A program made the translations under genes and the position numbers. Shown piece after piece: positions 10,832 to 22,507 of a stretch of DNA of 64,000 nucleotides (position 1 is its first letter; each line of letters begins with the position of its first letter). The notes beneath the pieces are model-generated. The model saw only the letters and a program-made list of their open reading frames with translations. It made no database searches and was not told where the DNA came from. Source of the DNA: Mesomycoplasma molare (GTDB lineage: Bacteria; Bacillota_I; Bacilli_A; Mycoplasmatales; Metamycoplasmataceae); assembly GCF_024918955.1 (NCBI RefSeq), contig NZ_CP103423.1, positions 496,001 to 560,000 on the forward strand, in the 5' to 3' direction.

Positions 10832-12052
10832 TTAAAATTTTTTCTTAGGAATATAAATATAACCATCTAGTGCAACTACATCAGAAATTGATATAAATGC
10901 CTCTGAATCTATTTTTCTTACATCTCTTATTATTCTATTTACTTGCCTAAATAAAGTTATTGTTGTAACTATATTTATTTTTTTAGAAGAATAACCACCA
11001 TGACCATGAAACATAGTTATTCCAGTTACTATTTTTTTATCGAAAACCAAAGCTTTAGCTATTTCTTCGGAATTAAAAATAGAATAAACTTCTATTCTGA
11101 CTAATTTAAATTTAGGATACAATTTATTTAAAGTTATTACATAAATTACATTAACTAATATTGTGGCTATAAAATTGGGAGATAAATATAGTTCGAATGT
11201 CCATGCATGCTTAGAAATTTCTTTGGCTTCAAAAATTGAAGAATTTTTTACCTCACTAAGTAATAATGAACCAGGTAATCAAGATCCTATTAATACACTA
11301 ATAAAAACAATAACAATATTAATATAACCACTTATAGTGCCAAATGATTTCCTTTTTTCATTCGCATATCATTCACCTATTATTCCAGTTACTCCAGCTG
11401 TTCCACCTATTATTTGAATTAAAGCAAATATCCACGCTAATATATATCCATAAACTATAGAGAATACAAATAAAGCTATAATATTCCCTCCATCACTTCA
11501 AAGCAAAGGAATAATAGAACTTAATTCTTTTTTATATTCAGGCAATGATTGATAAATAGAAATATTCAAAAAATTCCCTATTATAAATATATTATTTATT
11601 CCAGGTATTAACCCTAATAAAAAAGACGTAAAACTTGAAACTAGTAAAAATAAAATGGTAAGATTTACAAATGTTTTTCCTACTTTTTTATATCCGAATA
11701 TAAAAATTGGAATGCTTAAAAATATATAAAAAATTCAAAAAATAAATTGTTCTATTATATTTCTTGTTGTCTTCGTTACTTGTTCTTCTTTTAAAAGAAC
11801 AGATATTAACTTTGATAATGATTGCCCAAATGCCGCTAATCCAAAATTGTAAATACCAACATTTTTCACAAAAAATACACTTATAATACCAAAAAATATT
11901 GCAGTAAATATTACAATTAAAATTATTTTTCACATTGACATATTTTTATAAAAAATATTCATTTTTAAACCAAAATTGGACATTTTAGTTCTATTATAAA
12001 CAGTATTTTTTTTAAATAAACATTCCTTAGATGATAATTGCTTTTTATCCAT
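10832..12052 (-). CDS. YitT/DUF2179-family membrane protein
   Basis: A 406-residue frame (TGA = Trp) starting MDKKQLSSKECLF. It has about six hydrophobic segments, beginning near residue 40 (WKIILIVIFTAIFFGIISV), with the conserved loop IIGGTAGVTGIIGEW. A soluble C-terminal domain follows from about residue 310 (VYSIFNSEEIAKALVFDKKIVTGITMFHGHGGYS), which fits DUF2179. Proteins of this family are integral membrane proteins of unknown transport or sensing role. It is somewhat longer than Bacillus YitT (about 280 residues) because of an N-terminal extension. It ends beside the right target duplication of IS copy 1. Confidence 0.8.
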
Positions 12053-12104
12053 ATTTATAAATTTTATACTTTATTATTTAGATTCAAAAAAGTATTTAAA
12101 AAAA

Positions 12105-13541
12105 TTATTTTCTATTTCTTTTTTGTTTAGAATGTATATTTTTTATTTTTTTATCTAAGAAACTTTCTTTTTTATGTTTTTTATTTTTATTTTTTATATT
12201 TTTTATGATAACACTAGGTTCAGGACTTAATTTTATTTCTTTTTTAATCGATTTACTGTTAGCGAAATACTCAGCTAAAATAGTTGCTAATTCTTCTGTA
12301 TTGAAAGTTTCAAGCAATTTATCTTTCAAAAAAGTATACTTAGCATTTTTATTTTTTTCTAATATTTTATATGCGTTTTCAAAAATTCTTTTTTCTCAAA
12401 GCTCTTTTATAAGAGAATCTGCGGGAATATTTATTTCTTCTATTTCGGATTTAGTTTCTATAGCAATTCTTTCCATGTGAAGTAGTTCATTATCTTTAAC
12501 AAAAGATAATGAATAACCTTCTCTTCCGGCTCTTCCTGTTCTACCTATTCTATGGGTATAATATTCTATTTCTTGTGGTAAATCAAAATTTATAACTCAC
12601 TGAACATGATCAACATCTATTCCTCTAGCCATAACATCAGTAGCCACTAAAATAGATATATCTTGCTTTCTGAATTTATCCATGACAAATTCTCTTTCTC
12701 TTTGTTGCATATCTCCTTGAATACCCATAGCTTTAAAACCTAATTCTCTTAGAGCGTTACTTAATTCATCAACTCTTCTTTTAGTTCTACCGAATATAAC
12801 AGTTGATTCCGGCTTATAAAAATCTAAAAATTTTATTAAATTATTTAATTTGGATGATTCTTTCATAACAACATAATCCTGTTTTATAGAACCACTAGTT
12901 GACATACCATCAGATATATTAATTACTTCTGGATTTTTTGTTATTATTTCACTTAAATTTTTAGTTTTTTTATCGAAAGTGGCTGTAAAGAAAAAATTTT
13001 GCCTGTCTTTAGGTATAAAATTTAATATTTCTTTTATTTCTTCATAAAATCCTACTTTTAATAATTCATCAGCTTCATCTAATGTTAAAGATTTTAGACT
13101 TGATAAATCTAAATTTAATTTTATTTTCTCACTTGTCAAAATATCAATTAATCTTCCTGGTGTAGAAATTAAAATTTGTGGTTTTTCTTTTAAATATTTA
13201 CTTTGCTTATCGTAAGATACTCCACCTACAATTAAAGCCGTTTTTATTTCTGTAAATACTTTTGTGAATTCATTTATTGTTGAATATATTTGATTAGCTA
13301 ATTCTCTAGTAGGCGCTAAGATAAGATGTTGAATTCTTGAATTTGTAGTATCTGTATTCTCTATTATAGGTATAGAAAATGCCGCTGTTTTTCCTGTTCC
13401 CGTTTGTGCTTGCCCTATAATATCTCTTCCTGCTATTGCCTTTTCTATAACAGCTTGTTGTATTGGTGTCGGTTTTGTATAACCCAATTCCTTTATGGCC
13501 ATTTCCATTTTTTTACTTATATTTAGTGTTTTAAATCCCAT
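12105..13541 (-). CDS. DEAD-box ATP-dependent RNA helicase
   Basis: Unwinds RNA duplexes, probably in ribosome assembly or mRNA turnover. The 478-residue frame carries the motifs in order: Q-motif ([10 protein letters not shown]), motif [12 protein letters not shown], Ia [18 protein letters not shown], motif [11 protein letters not shown], motif III FTATF (in place of the usual SAT), then in the second domain [23 protein letters not shown] and [14 protein letters not shown] basic, Lys-rich tail follows ([16 protein letters not shown]), typical of RNA-binding extensions. The name cshA or deaD could apply, but orthology is not decided by sequence alone. Confidence 0.93.
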
Positions 13542-13553
13542 ATTTTCCTATTC

Positions 13554-14267
13554 TTAAATTAATTTTACTAATGATTTTAATCATCTTATTTCTTTAATAT
13601 TTAATTTTCTAAATTGTCCTTTTTGTAAACCTATGTGAGTTAGTCCTGCAAATTCAATTCTGTTTAAAGATCACACTTTTAAATCAAACAATTCAAAAAG
13701 TTTTTTTACATGATGATAAGTACCTACTTTTAAAGTAACTATATAAGATTTTGTATCCACTTTTTTAACTTCTTGCTTCGAAACGACTCCATCAATTTTT
13801 ACTTGATCACTATTTAAAAAAGATAATTGATTTTCAGTTAACGGTCTATTTAATCTGGCTTTATATACCCTAATAATTTCATACTTAGGATGCAATAATC
13901 TTTGAGTTAATTCTCCATCATTTGTCAAAATAATTGTACCTGTAGTATTATAATCCAATCTACCTACAGGGAAAATAAACCTATTTTCATCTATTAAATC
14001 GGTAATAACTGTTCTATTTTGAGGATCCTTTAATGAACATATAACTTTTTCTGGTTTATTCATTATATAATAAACTTTTTCTTGTTTTGAAATAACTATT
14101 CCATCAACTATTATTTCATCATTAAAACTCGCTTTATCGCCTAAAGCTGCTAATTCTCCATTTATAATAACTTTTTTATTTTTTATTAATTCTTCTGCGC
14201 TACGACGCGAAGCAATCCCTGCTTGAGATATGAGTTTTTGAACTCTTTCTTTTTTCATAATCTTCAT
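13554..14267 (-). CDS. rluB: Pseudouridine synthase, RluB/RsuA type
   Basis: Makes pseudouridine in rRNA. The 237-residue protein begins with an S4 RNA-binding domain (RVQKLISQAGIASRRSAEELI) followed by the RsuA-type catalytic motif VGRLDYNTTGTIILTNDGEL, whose Asp is the catalytic nucleophile, and ends with the TYHHVKKLFELFDLKV region. Two start ATGs are possible (14265-14267 and 9 bases further in); a TATAAT-like box immediately precedes the first and there is no ribosome-binding site, so the message may be leaderless. 23S versus 16S specificity is not certain. Confidence 0.88.
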
Positions 14268-14307
14268 TATATATTAATTTCTAAAATTAAAAAATAATAA
14301 GCAAAAT

Positions 14308-14574
14308 TTATAAAGGTTTTTTATCTAAAACCTCTGAAATATTTTTTAATTGATTGTTTTGTAATTCAAGATTACTAACTTGTAATTTCATTTTTTTTAT
14401 TTTTTCTAATAGTTCTTCGTTTTTTAGCTTATATATTTCAATTATTTCATCCTTTTTTTTATTTTCTTCTAAAACATTATCAATGAAATTATCAACTTGA
14501 GTAGGATTGTAACCATTTATAACAGTATCAAACTTTTTTTCTTGTATATTTTTAATAAAATCCTTATTATTCAT
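14308..14574 (-). CDS. DivIVA-like coiled-coil protein
   Basis: An 88-residue protein with the DivIVA N-terminal membrane-binding signature KKFDTVINGYNPTQVDNFID, followed by an uninterrupted coiled coil (residues about 33-82, Leu/Ile/Lys/Glu heptads). It is much shorter than Bacillus DivIVA and nearer to GpsB in size. Such proteins bind curved or septal membrane and recruit division or envelope factors. It is 2 bases from the upstream methyltransferase gene, so probably in the same operon. Confidence 0.8.
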   Translation of the reverse strand: MNNKDFIKNIQEKKFDTVINGYNPTQVDNFIDNVLEENKKKDEIIEIYKLKNEELLEKIKKMKLQVSNLELQNNQLKNISEVLDKKPL

Positions 14575-14576
14575 AT

Positions 14577-15308
14577 TTAATTAATTTCCTTAAATTTATT
14601 TAAAATAATACCATTAGCTACTGCTACATTTAAAGATTCAAAATTTATACCAATATAAATGTTTTCATCAATCATTTTTTTAATTTGATCACTTATACCA
14701 TTGCCCTCATTACCGAAAATAATTGCAAATTTTTCTTTATTATTAGTGATTGTCGCTAATTCCTTACTATTTTTATTTAGAATTGTTCCATAAAAAAAAT
14801 ATTTATCCTTTAGATTTTTTAAAATCAATTCTAAATTATTAGTTTGAACTATATTCAAATGAAAAAATGCACCTTGTGATGATCTTATTACCTTTTCATT
14901 ATAAACATCAACTCCTTGAATTATTAATGAAAAAAAACCAAAAGATAAACAATTCCTTAAAATTGTTCCTAAATTACCAGGATCTTGAATATTATCTAAT
15001 ACAACAATTCTATTATCAGTTATATTTTTTACTTCTTCCCGCTTTTTACAAATAGCAATAAAATCTTGAGGGTTTTTATTAGATGATAGTTTTTTAATTA
15101 TTTCTTGAGTTACATATGTTATTTTTATATTTTTTATGAAAAATTCTTCATTTGAAGTTAAAATTTCAACAACAATTTTTTCTTTTAAAGCTTCTTCTAT
15201 AATTTTTCAATTTTCTATTATATATAAATTGAATTTATCTCTATATTTTTTTATTTTTAATTTTGCTAATTTTATAATATGCTCATTTTTTACGGATGTT
15301 ATTTTCAT
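14577..15308 (-). CDS. TrmH/SpoU-family RNA 2'-O-methyltransferase, RlmB-like
   Basis: A 243-residue protein with an N-terminal substrate-binding region (VKNEHIIKLAKLKIKKYRDKFNLYIIE) and a SPOUT domain carrying VLDNIQDPGNLGTILRNC (motif 1), FAIIFGNEGNGIS (motif 2) and SLNVAVANGIIL (motif 3). It methylates a ribose 2'-OH in RNA using S-adenosylmethionine. The arrangement fits the 23S rRNA G2251-type (RlmB/TsnR) group; the exact target is unproven. The start codon directly abuts the stop of the preceding trmL gene. Confidence 0.87.
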
Positions 15309-15830
15309 TTAAGAAGTAATAAAATCCTTTCCTTTTTGTTGTTCAAAAACAGAAAGACCCTTAAAATTTAATTGTCTTAATATTTCATATCCTACAATTG
15401 AAACAGAATTAGCGAGATTAATTGAACGATTTTTTTCTACCATAGGTATTCTTAAACAAGCGGATAAATCTTTTTGCAAAATTTTTTTTGGTATTCCTGT
15501 TGATTCTGTTCCAAACATTATAAAAATTTCTTTATTTTTATTTTCTATTTTCAAAAAATCCACATCACTATATGTTTTTAAACCATATCTTGTGATATAA
15601 AAAATCTTTTTATCATGATACTTTTTTTCAAATTCTTCATAATTATTGTGTATTTCGTGCCTAATATCGCTTAGTCTTTTGCCTGCCGCTGGTCTTTTTA
15701 ATCATTTTGGTTCTAAATCAAAAGCAATAGGTCTAATTATATGTAATTTTGCTCCTAGCGCAAAACAAGTTCTTATAATATTACCTGTATTAGGACTTAT
15801 TTCAGGTTGATATAATATTATATTTAACAT
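15309..15830 (-). CDS. trmL: tRNA (cytidine/uridine-34 2'-O)-methyltransferase
   Basis: A 173-residue minimal SPOUT enzyme that methylates the wobble ribose of certain leucine tRNAs. Motifs: IILYQPEISPNTGNIIRTC at the N-terminus, then IFMFGTESTGIP and IPMVEKNRSINLANSVSIVGYE near the C-terminus. Length and motif spacing fit TrmL (YibK). It is the second of two SPOUT methyltransferases lying end to end here. Confidence 0.92.
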
Positions 15831-15848
15831 AGTTTCCTTTCGTGTATT

Positions 15849-16592
15849 TTATTTTATAGAGTTTTGATTTTTAAATTTAGAAAATTTTTCGTACTTATTT
15901 TTTTTGATTCTTATCTCTTTTGGTTTTTCAAATTTAAAACAAAGTGTGTATTCTCCTTTTATTGTTGAAGGTAAATTTTGCATTATATCTTTTGGAGAGC
16001 CAAAATAGTGTTTTTCATATAATTTAGTAATTTCTTTTGATAAAAATATTTTAACATCGTTTCCAAAAACTTTATCTATATCAATTAAAGTAGAAATTAA
16101 TTTATGCGGTGATACATATATTATATAAATACCTTCATTTAAATTTTCTAATTGTTTTGTTCTTTGACTACTTTTATCCTTTAAAAAACCTAAAAAAGTA
16201 AAATGACCATTGAAAGGAGATAAAACATAAGAAGAAACAAAAGAAGAAACTCCCGGAATTAGTTCGAGTTGAATATTTTCTTCATAACACTTTTCAATTA
16301 ACCAAAAACCAGGATCACTAATTTTCGGCATTCCAGCATCACTAACTAAAGCAATTTTTTTTCCTTCATGAAATAAATTAAAAATTTTGCTTATCATTTC
16401 TTTTTCATTAAACTTATGATAAGACAATAATTTTTTATTTTCTATTTTAAAGTGATTTAGTAATTTACTAGTAACACGAGTATCTTCGCAAAGAATTATT
16501 TCCACTTCTTTAAGTGTTTCTAAAGCTCTAAGAGTTATATCTTTTAAATTCCCTATAGGTGTACCTATAATAAAAATTTTGTTATTAAACAT
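15849..16592 (-). CDS. rsmI: 16S rRNA (cytidine1402-2'-O)-methyltransferase
   Basis: A tetrapyrrole-methylase-fold enzyme that methylates C1402 in the ribosomal decoding site. The 247 residues include IIGTPIGNLKDITLRALE at the N-terminus, CEDTRVTSKLLNHF, and ALVSDAGMPKISDPGFWLI, all RsmI hallmarks. The Lys-rich tail is an added feature. Its start overlaps the end of holB by 8 bases. The holB-rsmI link is conserved in Bacillus-type genomes. Confidence 0.95.
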   Translation of the reverse strand: MFNNKIFIIGTPIGNLKDITLRALETLKEVEIILCEDTRVTSKLLNHFKIENKKLLSYHKFNEKEMISKIFNLFHEGKKIALVSDAGMPKISDPGFWLIEKCYEENIQLELIPGVSSFVSSYVLSPFNGHFTFLGFLKDKSSQRTKQLENLNEGIYIIYVSPHKLISTLIDIDKVFGNDVKIFLSKEITKLYEKHYFGSPKDIMQNLPSTIKGEYTLCFKFEKPKEIRIKKNKYEKFSKFKNQNSIK

Positions 16593-17385
16593 TTTTCAAA
16601 ATAATTCCTTTTAATCTTATTAAAAAATTAGTTTTTTGTAATTCAAAATTTATAAAATATTTTTCTTTCTTTTTTAATTCAAAAATTTCTTCTATTATTT
16701 TTAAACTATTATCTGTATCTAAATTAAACATTTTATTAGCTTTTTTAATTTCCATTTTAGTAAAAAAAATATTTTTTTCATCAAAATAAAGTATATTCTT
16801 AATAGTTTCTAAAAGTAAATCCAGTATAAAATCATTATTATCTTTATTTCAATTATTAAATAAAAAAATAAAATAATCAAAAACTTTTTTGTTATTAATT
16901 ATTTCTTTGTATTTTTCAATTAAAGTAGAATAATTTATGTAAATATTTTTTAAATTTTCTTTCATTACTTCTTCAGAATTATTAAAAATTTTTAAAACAA
17001 TAGATCTAGATTTAATGGTTTTTAAAATATTTTTGTCATTTAAAGTAGTCATTATTATTAATGAACTATCATTAGGTTCTTCTAAAAATTTTAATAAAGA
17101 ATTTGCTATAGTATTATGATAATTTTCTATATCATTTAATAGCAAAATTGTTTTTTCTGAAGTATTATTACTTAAAATTCTTAATGCATCTTTTAATTTT
17201 TCTTTTTCTATTTCATCTTTACTGAAAGAAATTATTTTATTTTCTATATTTTTATCTTTAAATTTTTTAAATATATAATTAATCATTTCTTGAATTAAAT
17301 TCTTATTTGAAGCGCTTATAATAATGGAATGAAAAAAAATATTCTTTTCAAAGAAATTGTCTATGATTTTTTTACTTTTTTTCAT
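16585..17385 (-). CDS. holB: DNA polymerase III delta'-like subunit
   Basis: A 266-residue clamp-loader-type protein. Visible are the ILLLNDIENYH segment where Walker B would be, NSLLKFLEEPNDSSLIIMTT and TIKSRSIVLKI (the SRC region, here SRS). The N-terminus lacks a functional Walker A loop, as expected for delta', which is a structural and not an ATP-hydrolysing subunit. Divergent, like most mycoplasma delta' proteins; position after tmk strongly supports the name. It overlaps tmk by 14 bases. Confidence 0.87.
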
Positions 17386-18019
17386 TTTCTACTTTACTTA
17401 AAATCATATCAATATGAATCTTCACTTCCTGAAAAACATCTTCTACTTCTTGTGAAGCATTTATAATTATAAAACGGTCATTTTCTTTTGCCGCTAAGTC
17501 TTTATAGCATTCATAAACAGTTTCAAAAAAAGCTTGATTATTTTTCTCCATTCTATCAGCATTCCCTTTATTAAAGGAAAATAAACGCTTTTCCGCTTCT
17601 TTCATTGGTAAATCAAAAAGAAATGTATATTTAGGCTGAGTATTTTCTGTTATTAAATCATTTAAGTCTTTAATTTTCTTAACCCCTATACCCTTTCCTG
17701 CTCCTTGATATGCAACAGAAGAATCTATATATCTATCACAAATAACTATTTTATTTTCTTTTAAAGCTGGCCAAATAATTTGTTCCAAATGCAATCTTCT
17801 AGAAGCTAAAAACAATATAGCTTCCGTCATTGGATCAAAATTATTATCTTTATCTAAAATTAGTTCTCTAATTTTTTCAGCCTCTTTTAAGTTATCTCCT
17901 CCAGGTTCTCTTGTAAAAATAAAATTTAAATTTGAATATTTTTCTAAAAGATATATTTTCAATTTTTGAATTATCGTTGATTTACCACTACCATCAACAC
18001 CTTCAAATGTTATAAACAT
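17372..18019 (-). CDS. tmk: Thymidylate kinase
   Basis: Phosphorylates dTMP to dTDP for DNA synthesis. The 215 residues contain the P-loop FEGVDGSGKSTIIQKL, the REPGGD motif, and DRYIDSSVAYQGAGKGIG, followed by the lid region. Length is typical of bacterial Tmk. It lies 1 base after recR and overlaps holB, forming a tight operon. Confidence 0.96.
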   Translation of the reverse strand: MFITFEGVDGSGKSTIIQKLKIYLLEKYSNLNFIFTREPGGDNLKEAEKIRELILDKDNNFDPMTEAILFLASRRLHLEQIIWPALKENKIVICDRYIDSSVAYQGAGKGIGVKKIKDLNDLITENTQPKYTFLFDLPMKEAEKRLFSFNKGNADRMEKNNQAFFETVYECYKDLAAKENDRFIIINASQEVEDVFQEVKIHIDMILSKVENEKK

Positions 18020-18020
18020 T

Positions 18021-18596
18021 TTATTTTACTTCCTTTCTGTTATTAATAGATTCTTTTATAGATAAAGAATCCATATAATCTATGGACGAACCTATAGGTA
18101 TACCAAAACTAATTTTTGATATTTTTTTATTAATCTCTTTATTTAATTTAGAAATTAATAAATTTGTAGCAGCTAACCCTTCTATAGTTGGGGATAAAGA
18201 AATTATTATTTCATCAATATTTTTTGAAAAATCTATTATTTTTTTAATATTATTTTCGATTTCTTTTTCATCTTTTATATTATATATAAAATACTTACCT
18301 TTAAAAATGGAACTATTTTCTATTTTTAAAACTTCGTTGTTATTTTCTAATATTAATAATTGTTTATCTCTAGATGGATCTAAACAAAAATCACATTGTT
18401 TATTTTTAGAAATAAAATTACAAGTTATACATTTGTTTAAATTTTTATTTACATTTATTAAAGAAGTCGTTATTTTTTCTAACTCTGAAAAATTTAAGTC
18501 TAAAATATAAAAAGCTATTTTTTCAGCTTGTTTTTTAGTAATTCCTGGGATTTTTTTTAAATTTAATATTAGTTCATCAAATTCTGATCCAAACAC
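18021..18596 (-). CDS. recR: Recombination mediator RecR
   Basis: Works with RecO/RecF to load RecA at gaps in DNA. The 191-residue protein has an N-terminal helix-hairpin-helix (LKKIPGITKKQAEKIAFYIL), a four-Cys zinc motif (CITCNFISKNKQCDFC) and a Toprim domain (IIISLSPTIEGLAATNLLI), then the C-terminal GIPIGSSIDYMD segment. Order with dnaX and ybaB follows the Bacillus arrangement. Confidence 0.95.
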   Translation of the reverse strand: MFGSEFDELILNLKKIPGITKKQAEKIAFYILDLNFSELEKITTSLINVNKNLNKCITCNFISKNKQCDFCLDPSRDKQLLILENNNEVLKIENSSIFKGKYFIYNIKDEKEIENNIKKIIDFSKNIDEIIISLSPTIEGLAATNLLISKLNKEINKKISKISFGIPIGSSIDYMDSLSIKESINNRKEVK

Positions 18597-18599
18597 TTT

Positions 18600-18884
18600 C
18601 TATAACCCCATACCGCTTGATGGTGCACTTTGTTCGTGTTTTTCATTTATCTTAGCAATTAATTCATTTATCGCTAAGATAATTACATCTTCTAGTGTTT
18701 CTTTATCTTCCGGATCTACTAAAGCTTGATGGATATTAATAGATTTTAAAGTTCTATCTCCATACATTTCTATTTTTATACCTTGTTTTTCTAATTCAAA
18801 TACCGTTTCATTCAACTCTTTTATTTTTCTTGTATATTCTTCTTGCATTTTTTTTGCTTGTTTCATCATTGCTTGTATATTCAT
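18600..18884 (-). CDS. ybaB: YbaB/EbfC-family nucleoid-associated protein
   Basis: A 94-residue protein starting MNIQAMMKQAKKMQEEYTRK, the characteristic YbaB N-terminus, with an amphipathic helix-strand pattern throughout. Family members are small dimeric DNA-binding proteins, nearly always between dnaX and recR as here. An AGGAG site precedes the start; dnaX ends 14 bases upstream. Confidence 0.93.
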   Translation of the reverse strand: MNIQAMMKQAKKMQEEYTRKIKELNETVFELEKQGIKIEMYGDRTLKSINIHQALVDPEDKETLEDVIILAINELIAKINEKHEQSAPSSGMGL

Positions 18885-18898
18885 ATTTTTCTCCTTTA

Positions 18899-21052
18899 TT
18901 ATTTTTTATATTTTTCTCCGAAAATTTCGAAAATTTTTTCTTTTTCTAATTCTTCTAAGGTTTTTGTTTGTATTTCTGGTAATTCTTTAAATAAATCAGG
19001 TAGCATTTTCGTCTCTTCTAATCTTTTTCATTTTTCTGTACTAGATAAATATAGTTTTTTAGTTATAGCAAAAAAATATATCTCTTTTCCGAAAATGGAT
19101 TTTAACAACTCCTTAAAATCTACTTCTTCTTTTGCGCTATTTAAATTTCAAATCGATTCATTATTTTCTTCTTCAGCTGACAATAGAATAAAATTATCAG
19201 ATGCAGCTATAAATTTCATATCATATAATCAAGATATATATTTACTATATTTTGAATCCATAGAGTAAAGTTCAAATTCTTTAAATTCTTCTTTCCTTTT
19301 AGAAGAAATAGTTTTACCATTTAAATTAGTTTTAATAAGACCAAAAAGATTAATAATTTCATCTATAGAAAGTAAATCATCTTTAATGATTTTGTTAATA
19401 TTAAATTCTTCTGTTTTTATAGTTGGTATTTCTTTTTCTTCTGTGAATAAATTAAAATCAGATAAAAGATTTATTTCATTAGTTTCTAGCGTATTCTTTT
19501 TATTTTCTAATATAACTTCCTCTGTATTTATTATATTTTCATTATTAAATTCTTTTTCACCTATTAATTCATTATCTAATAAAATTACTTCTGTTGTTTG
19601 ATTTATTATTTCAGTGTCTGATAATTTATTTATATCATGAGAAAAAATTGATGTAATATTATTTATATTTTCTACATATTCATTTTCTTCGGATTTTAAA
19701 TTTTCGGTAAAAATATTTACTTCATTAGTTACATCTTTGGCACTAACAACATCTTCATTTTCCTGAAAAAATATATTTTTAAAGACATTATTAGTTTCAA
19801 CTTTTTTATTTTCTAAAGAATGCAATTCAAAATCATTTCTATTATCTGGTATAACTTTGGCAAAAGAAAATAAATTATTTAAATCATGTAGATTTTCTTT
19901 TTTATCTTTTTCTATTATATCTAGGTCTTTTATTTCTTTTGGTGTTTGTATTTCATTTAAAGGTTCTTTAACTTTTTCTTGTTCTAAGCTAAGAAGTTTT
20001 AAAAATAAAATTTCTAGAAATAATTTACTATTTTCAATATAATAATGATCTTTATGTGCATTTTCTAAGATGCTAATTAATTTAAAAGCATTATTTATAG
20101 AAAAATTGATTTTTTTTACCTCTTGTTCATCTAATAATTCTAAGTTTTTTATTTCATTAGTCTTTTTAAAAATTATATAATCTTTCAAAATTAATAAAAA
20201 ATTGTTTATAAAACTAGAAATATCTAATCCTCTTTCAAATAAAAAACTACTTTTTTTCAAAAGTAAATTTGTATTATTATTTAAAATAAACTCTATTATT
20301 TCTAAATAATCTTCTGTAGAAACTAAAGAAAAAACTTCATTTAGTGATTTTAACGTTATATTATTATCTGAGTAAATTATTAATTGTTCTAATAATGATA
20401 AAGCATCTCTTAAACCACCATCTGATAACTTTGCAATTTTTTCAATTGCTTTTATTTCAAAAGGAATTTTTTCTTTATCCAAAATTTCTATTATTTGACT
20501 AATAATAACATTATAATTTATTTTAGAAAAATTAAACTTTTGAAGTCTAGATAAAACTGTTAATGGTATTTTTTGAGGATCAGTTGTTGCTAAAATGAAA
20601 ACAACATGTTTGGGTGGTTCTTCTAAAGTTTTTAATAAAGCATTAAAAGCTGCTTTTGATAACATATGAACTTCGTCAATTATATAAATTTTGAATTTTG
20701 AATTAATGGGTAAATTTTGAATTTTTTCTTTTAAATTTCTTACTTCTTCAACCCCGTTATTTGAAGCAGCATCCATTTCGATTATATCCAATTGTTTTTC
20801 AATGTTTAAAACACATTCGTCACAAGGATTATATTCATTTGTTTTATCTAAACAATTTATTGCATTAGCAAAAATTTTAGCTACAGTGGTTTTACCTGTT
20901 CCCCTAGGACCAGAAAATAAATAAGCATGTGATATTTTTTGATTTTTTATAATATTTTTTAATGTTTTTATAATAAATTCTTGGCCTTTTACTTGATCAA
21001 ATGTTTTAGGTCTATATGTTCTGTATAATGCTTTATAATGTTTATTTTTCAT
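18899..21052 (-). CDS. dnaX: DNA polymerase III gamma/tau subunit
   Basis: The ATPase of the clamp loader. The 717-residue frame (TGA = Trp) begins YKALYRTYRPKTFDQVKGQE and has P-loop FSGPRGTGKTTVAKIFA, a zinc site (Cys residues around NCLDKTNEYNPCDECVL), Walker B IIDEVHMLSKAAFNALLK, TLEEPP, and sensor regions TTDPQKIPLTVLSRLQ and LSDGGLRDALSLLEQ. Residues about 365-600 form a long acidic, Asn-rich, low-complexity linker before a conserved-looking tail that probably contacts the polymerase. Length fits tau; I did not identify a gamma-producing frameshift. Confidence 0.95.
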
Positions 21053-21140
21053 TGTAATATAATTTTAATATAAAAATATTTTTTTAAAAGTGTTAAATAA
21101 ATAAATTATCAAGTTTTAATTTTATAAAAAGAAATAAGAA

Positions 21141-21165
21141 AAAAATTCCAAATAATGGAATTTTT
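21141..21165 (-). terminator. Rho-independent terminator after gap
   Basis: AAAAATTCC / GGAATTTTT inverted repeat with a 7-base loop; on the minus strand it is followed by a T-run. It lies between the gap stop codon (21188) and dnaX. Confidence 0.75.
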
Positions 21166-21187
21166 ATTAATTATTAATTAGTTAAAA

Positions 21188-22195
<1,008 letters not shown>

Positions 22196-22329
22196 TCAAT
22201 AAACAATAAATATTTTTTGCAAATAAATTATATTACTTTTAATTAAAAAACATAATTTTTTCGTATTTTATTTGAAATAAAAAAAACCATTTTTTAAATT
22301 TTTTATAAAAATATAAAAAACTTAAAAAA

Positions 22330-22406
22330 TGGGGCGGATGACGGGGATCGAACCCGCGAATGTCGGAGCCACAACCCGATGCGTTAGCCACTTCGCCACA
22401 TCCGCC
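22330..22406 (-). tRNA. tRNA-His (GTG)
   Basis: Cloverleaf on the minus strand: 5' G plus GCGGATG pairs with CATCCGC plus C73 (the extra G-1:C73 pair typical of His tRNAs), anticodon loop TTGTGGC, T-arm GCGGGTTCGATCCCCGT, and an encoded CCA. Confidence 0.95.
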
Positions 22407-22460
22407 AAATAATATATAAATTATACAACATAAAATTAAAGTTACAAAATTTTTCAATAT

Positions 22461-22497
22461 AAAAAAATATTTAGAAAAGTCTCTAAATATTTTTTTA
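22461..22497 (-). terminator. Terminator-like hairpin after tpx
   Basis: AAAATATTTAGA / TCTAAATATTTT with a short loop and flanking A/T runs on both sides, so it could work in either direction. It lies 10 bases after the tpx stop codon and upstream of tRNA-His. Confidence 0.65.
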
Positions 22498-22507
22498 TAT
22501 CATTTTA

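Noticed and set aside
18082-18510. 142-codon + strand frame opposite recR, and similar hydrophobic frames opposite other genes
   Set aside because: Antisense of a well-supported gene; Phe/Ser/Leu-rich translation is typical of the complement of AT-rich coding sequence.
18899-21052. Programmed frameshift producing a gamma form of DnaX
   Set aside because: I see many A/T runs but no slippery site with a following stem that stands out from background.
22239-22457. A 72-codon frame across tRNA-His
   Set aside because: It runs through the tRNA cloverleaf and has no start signals.
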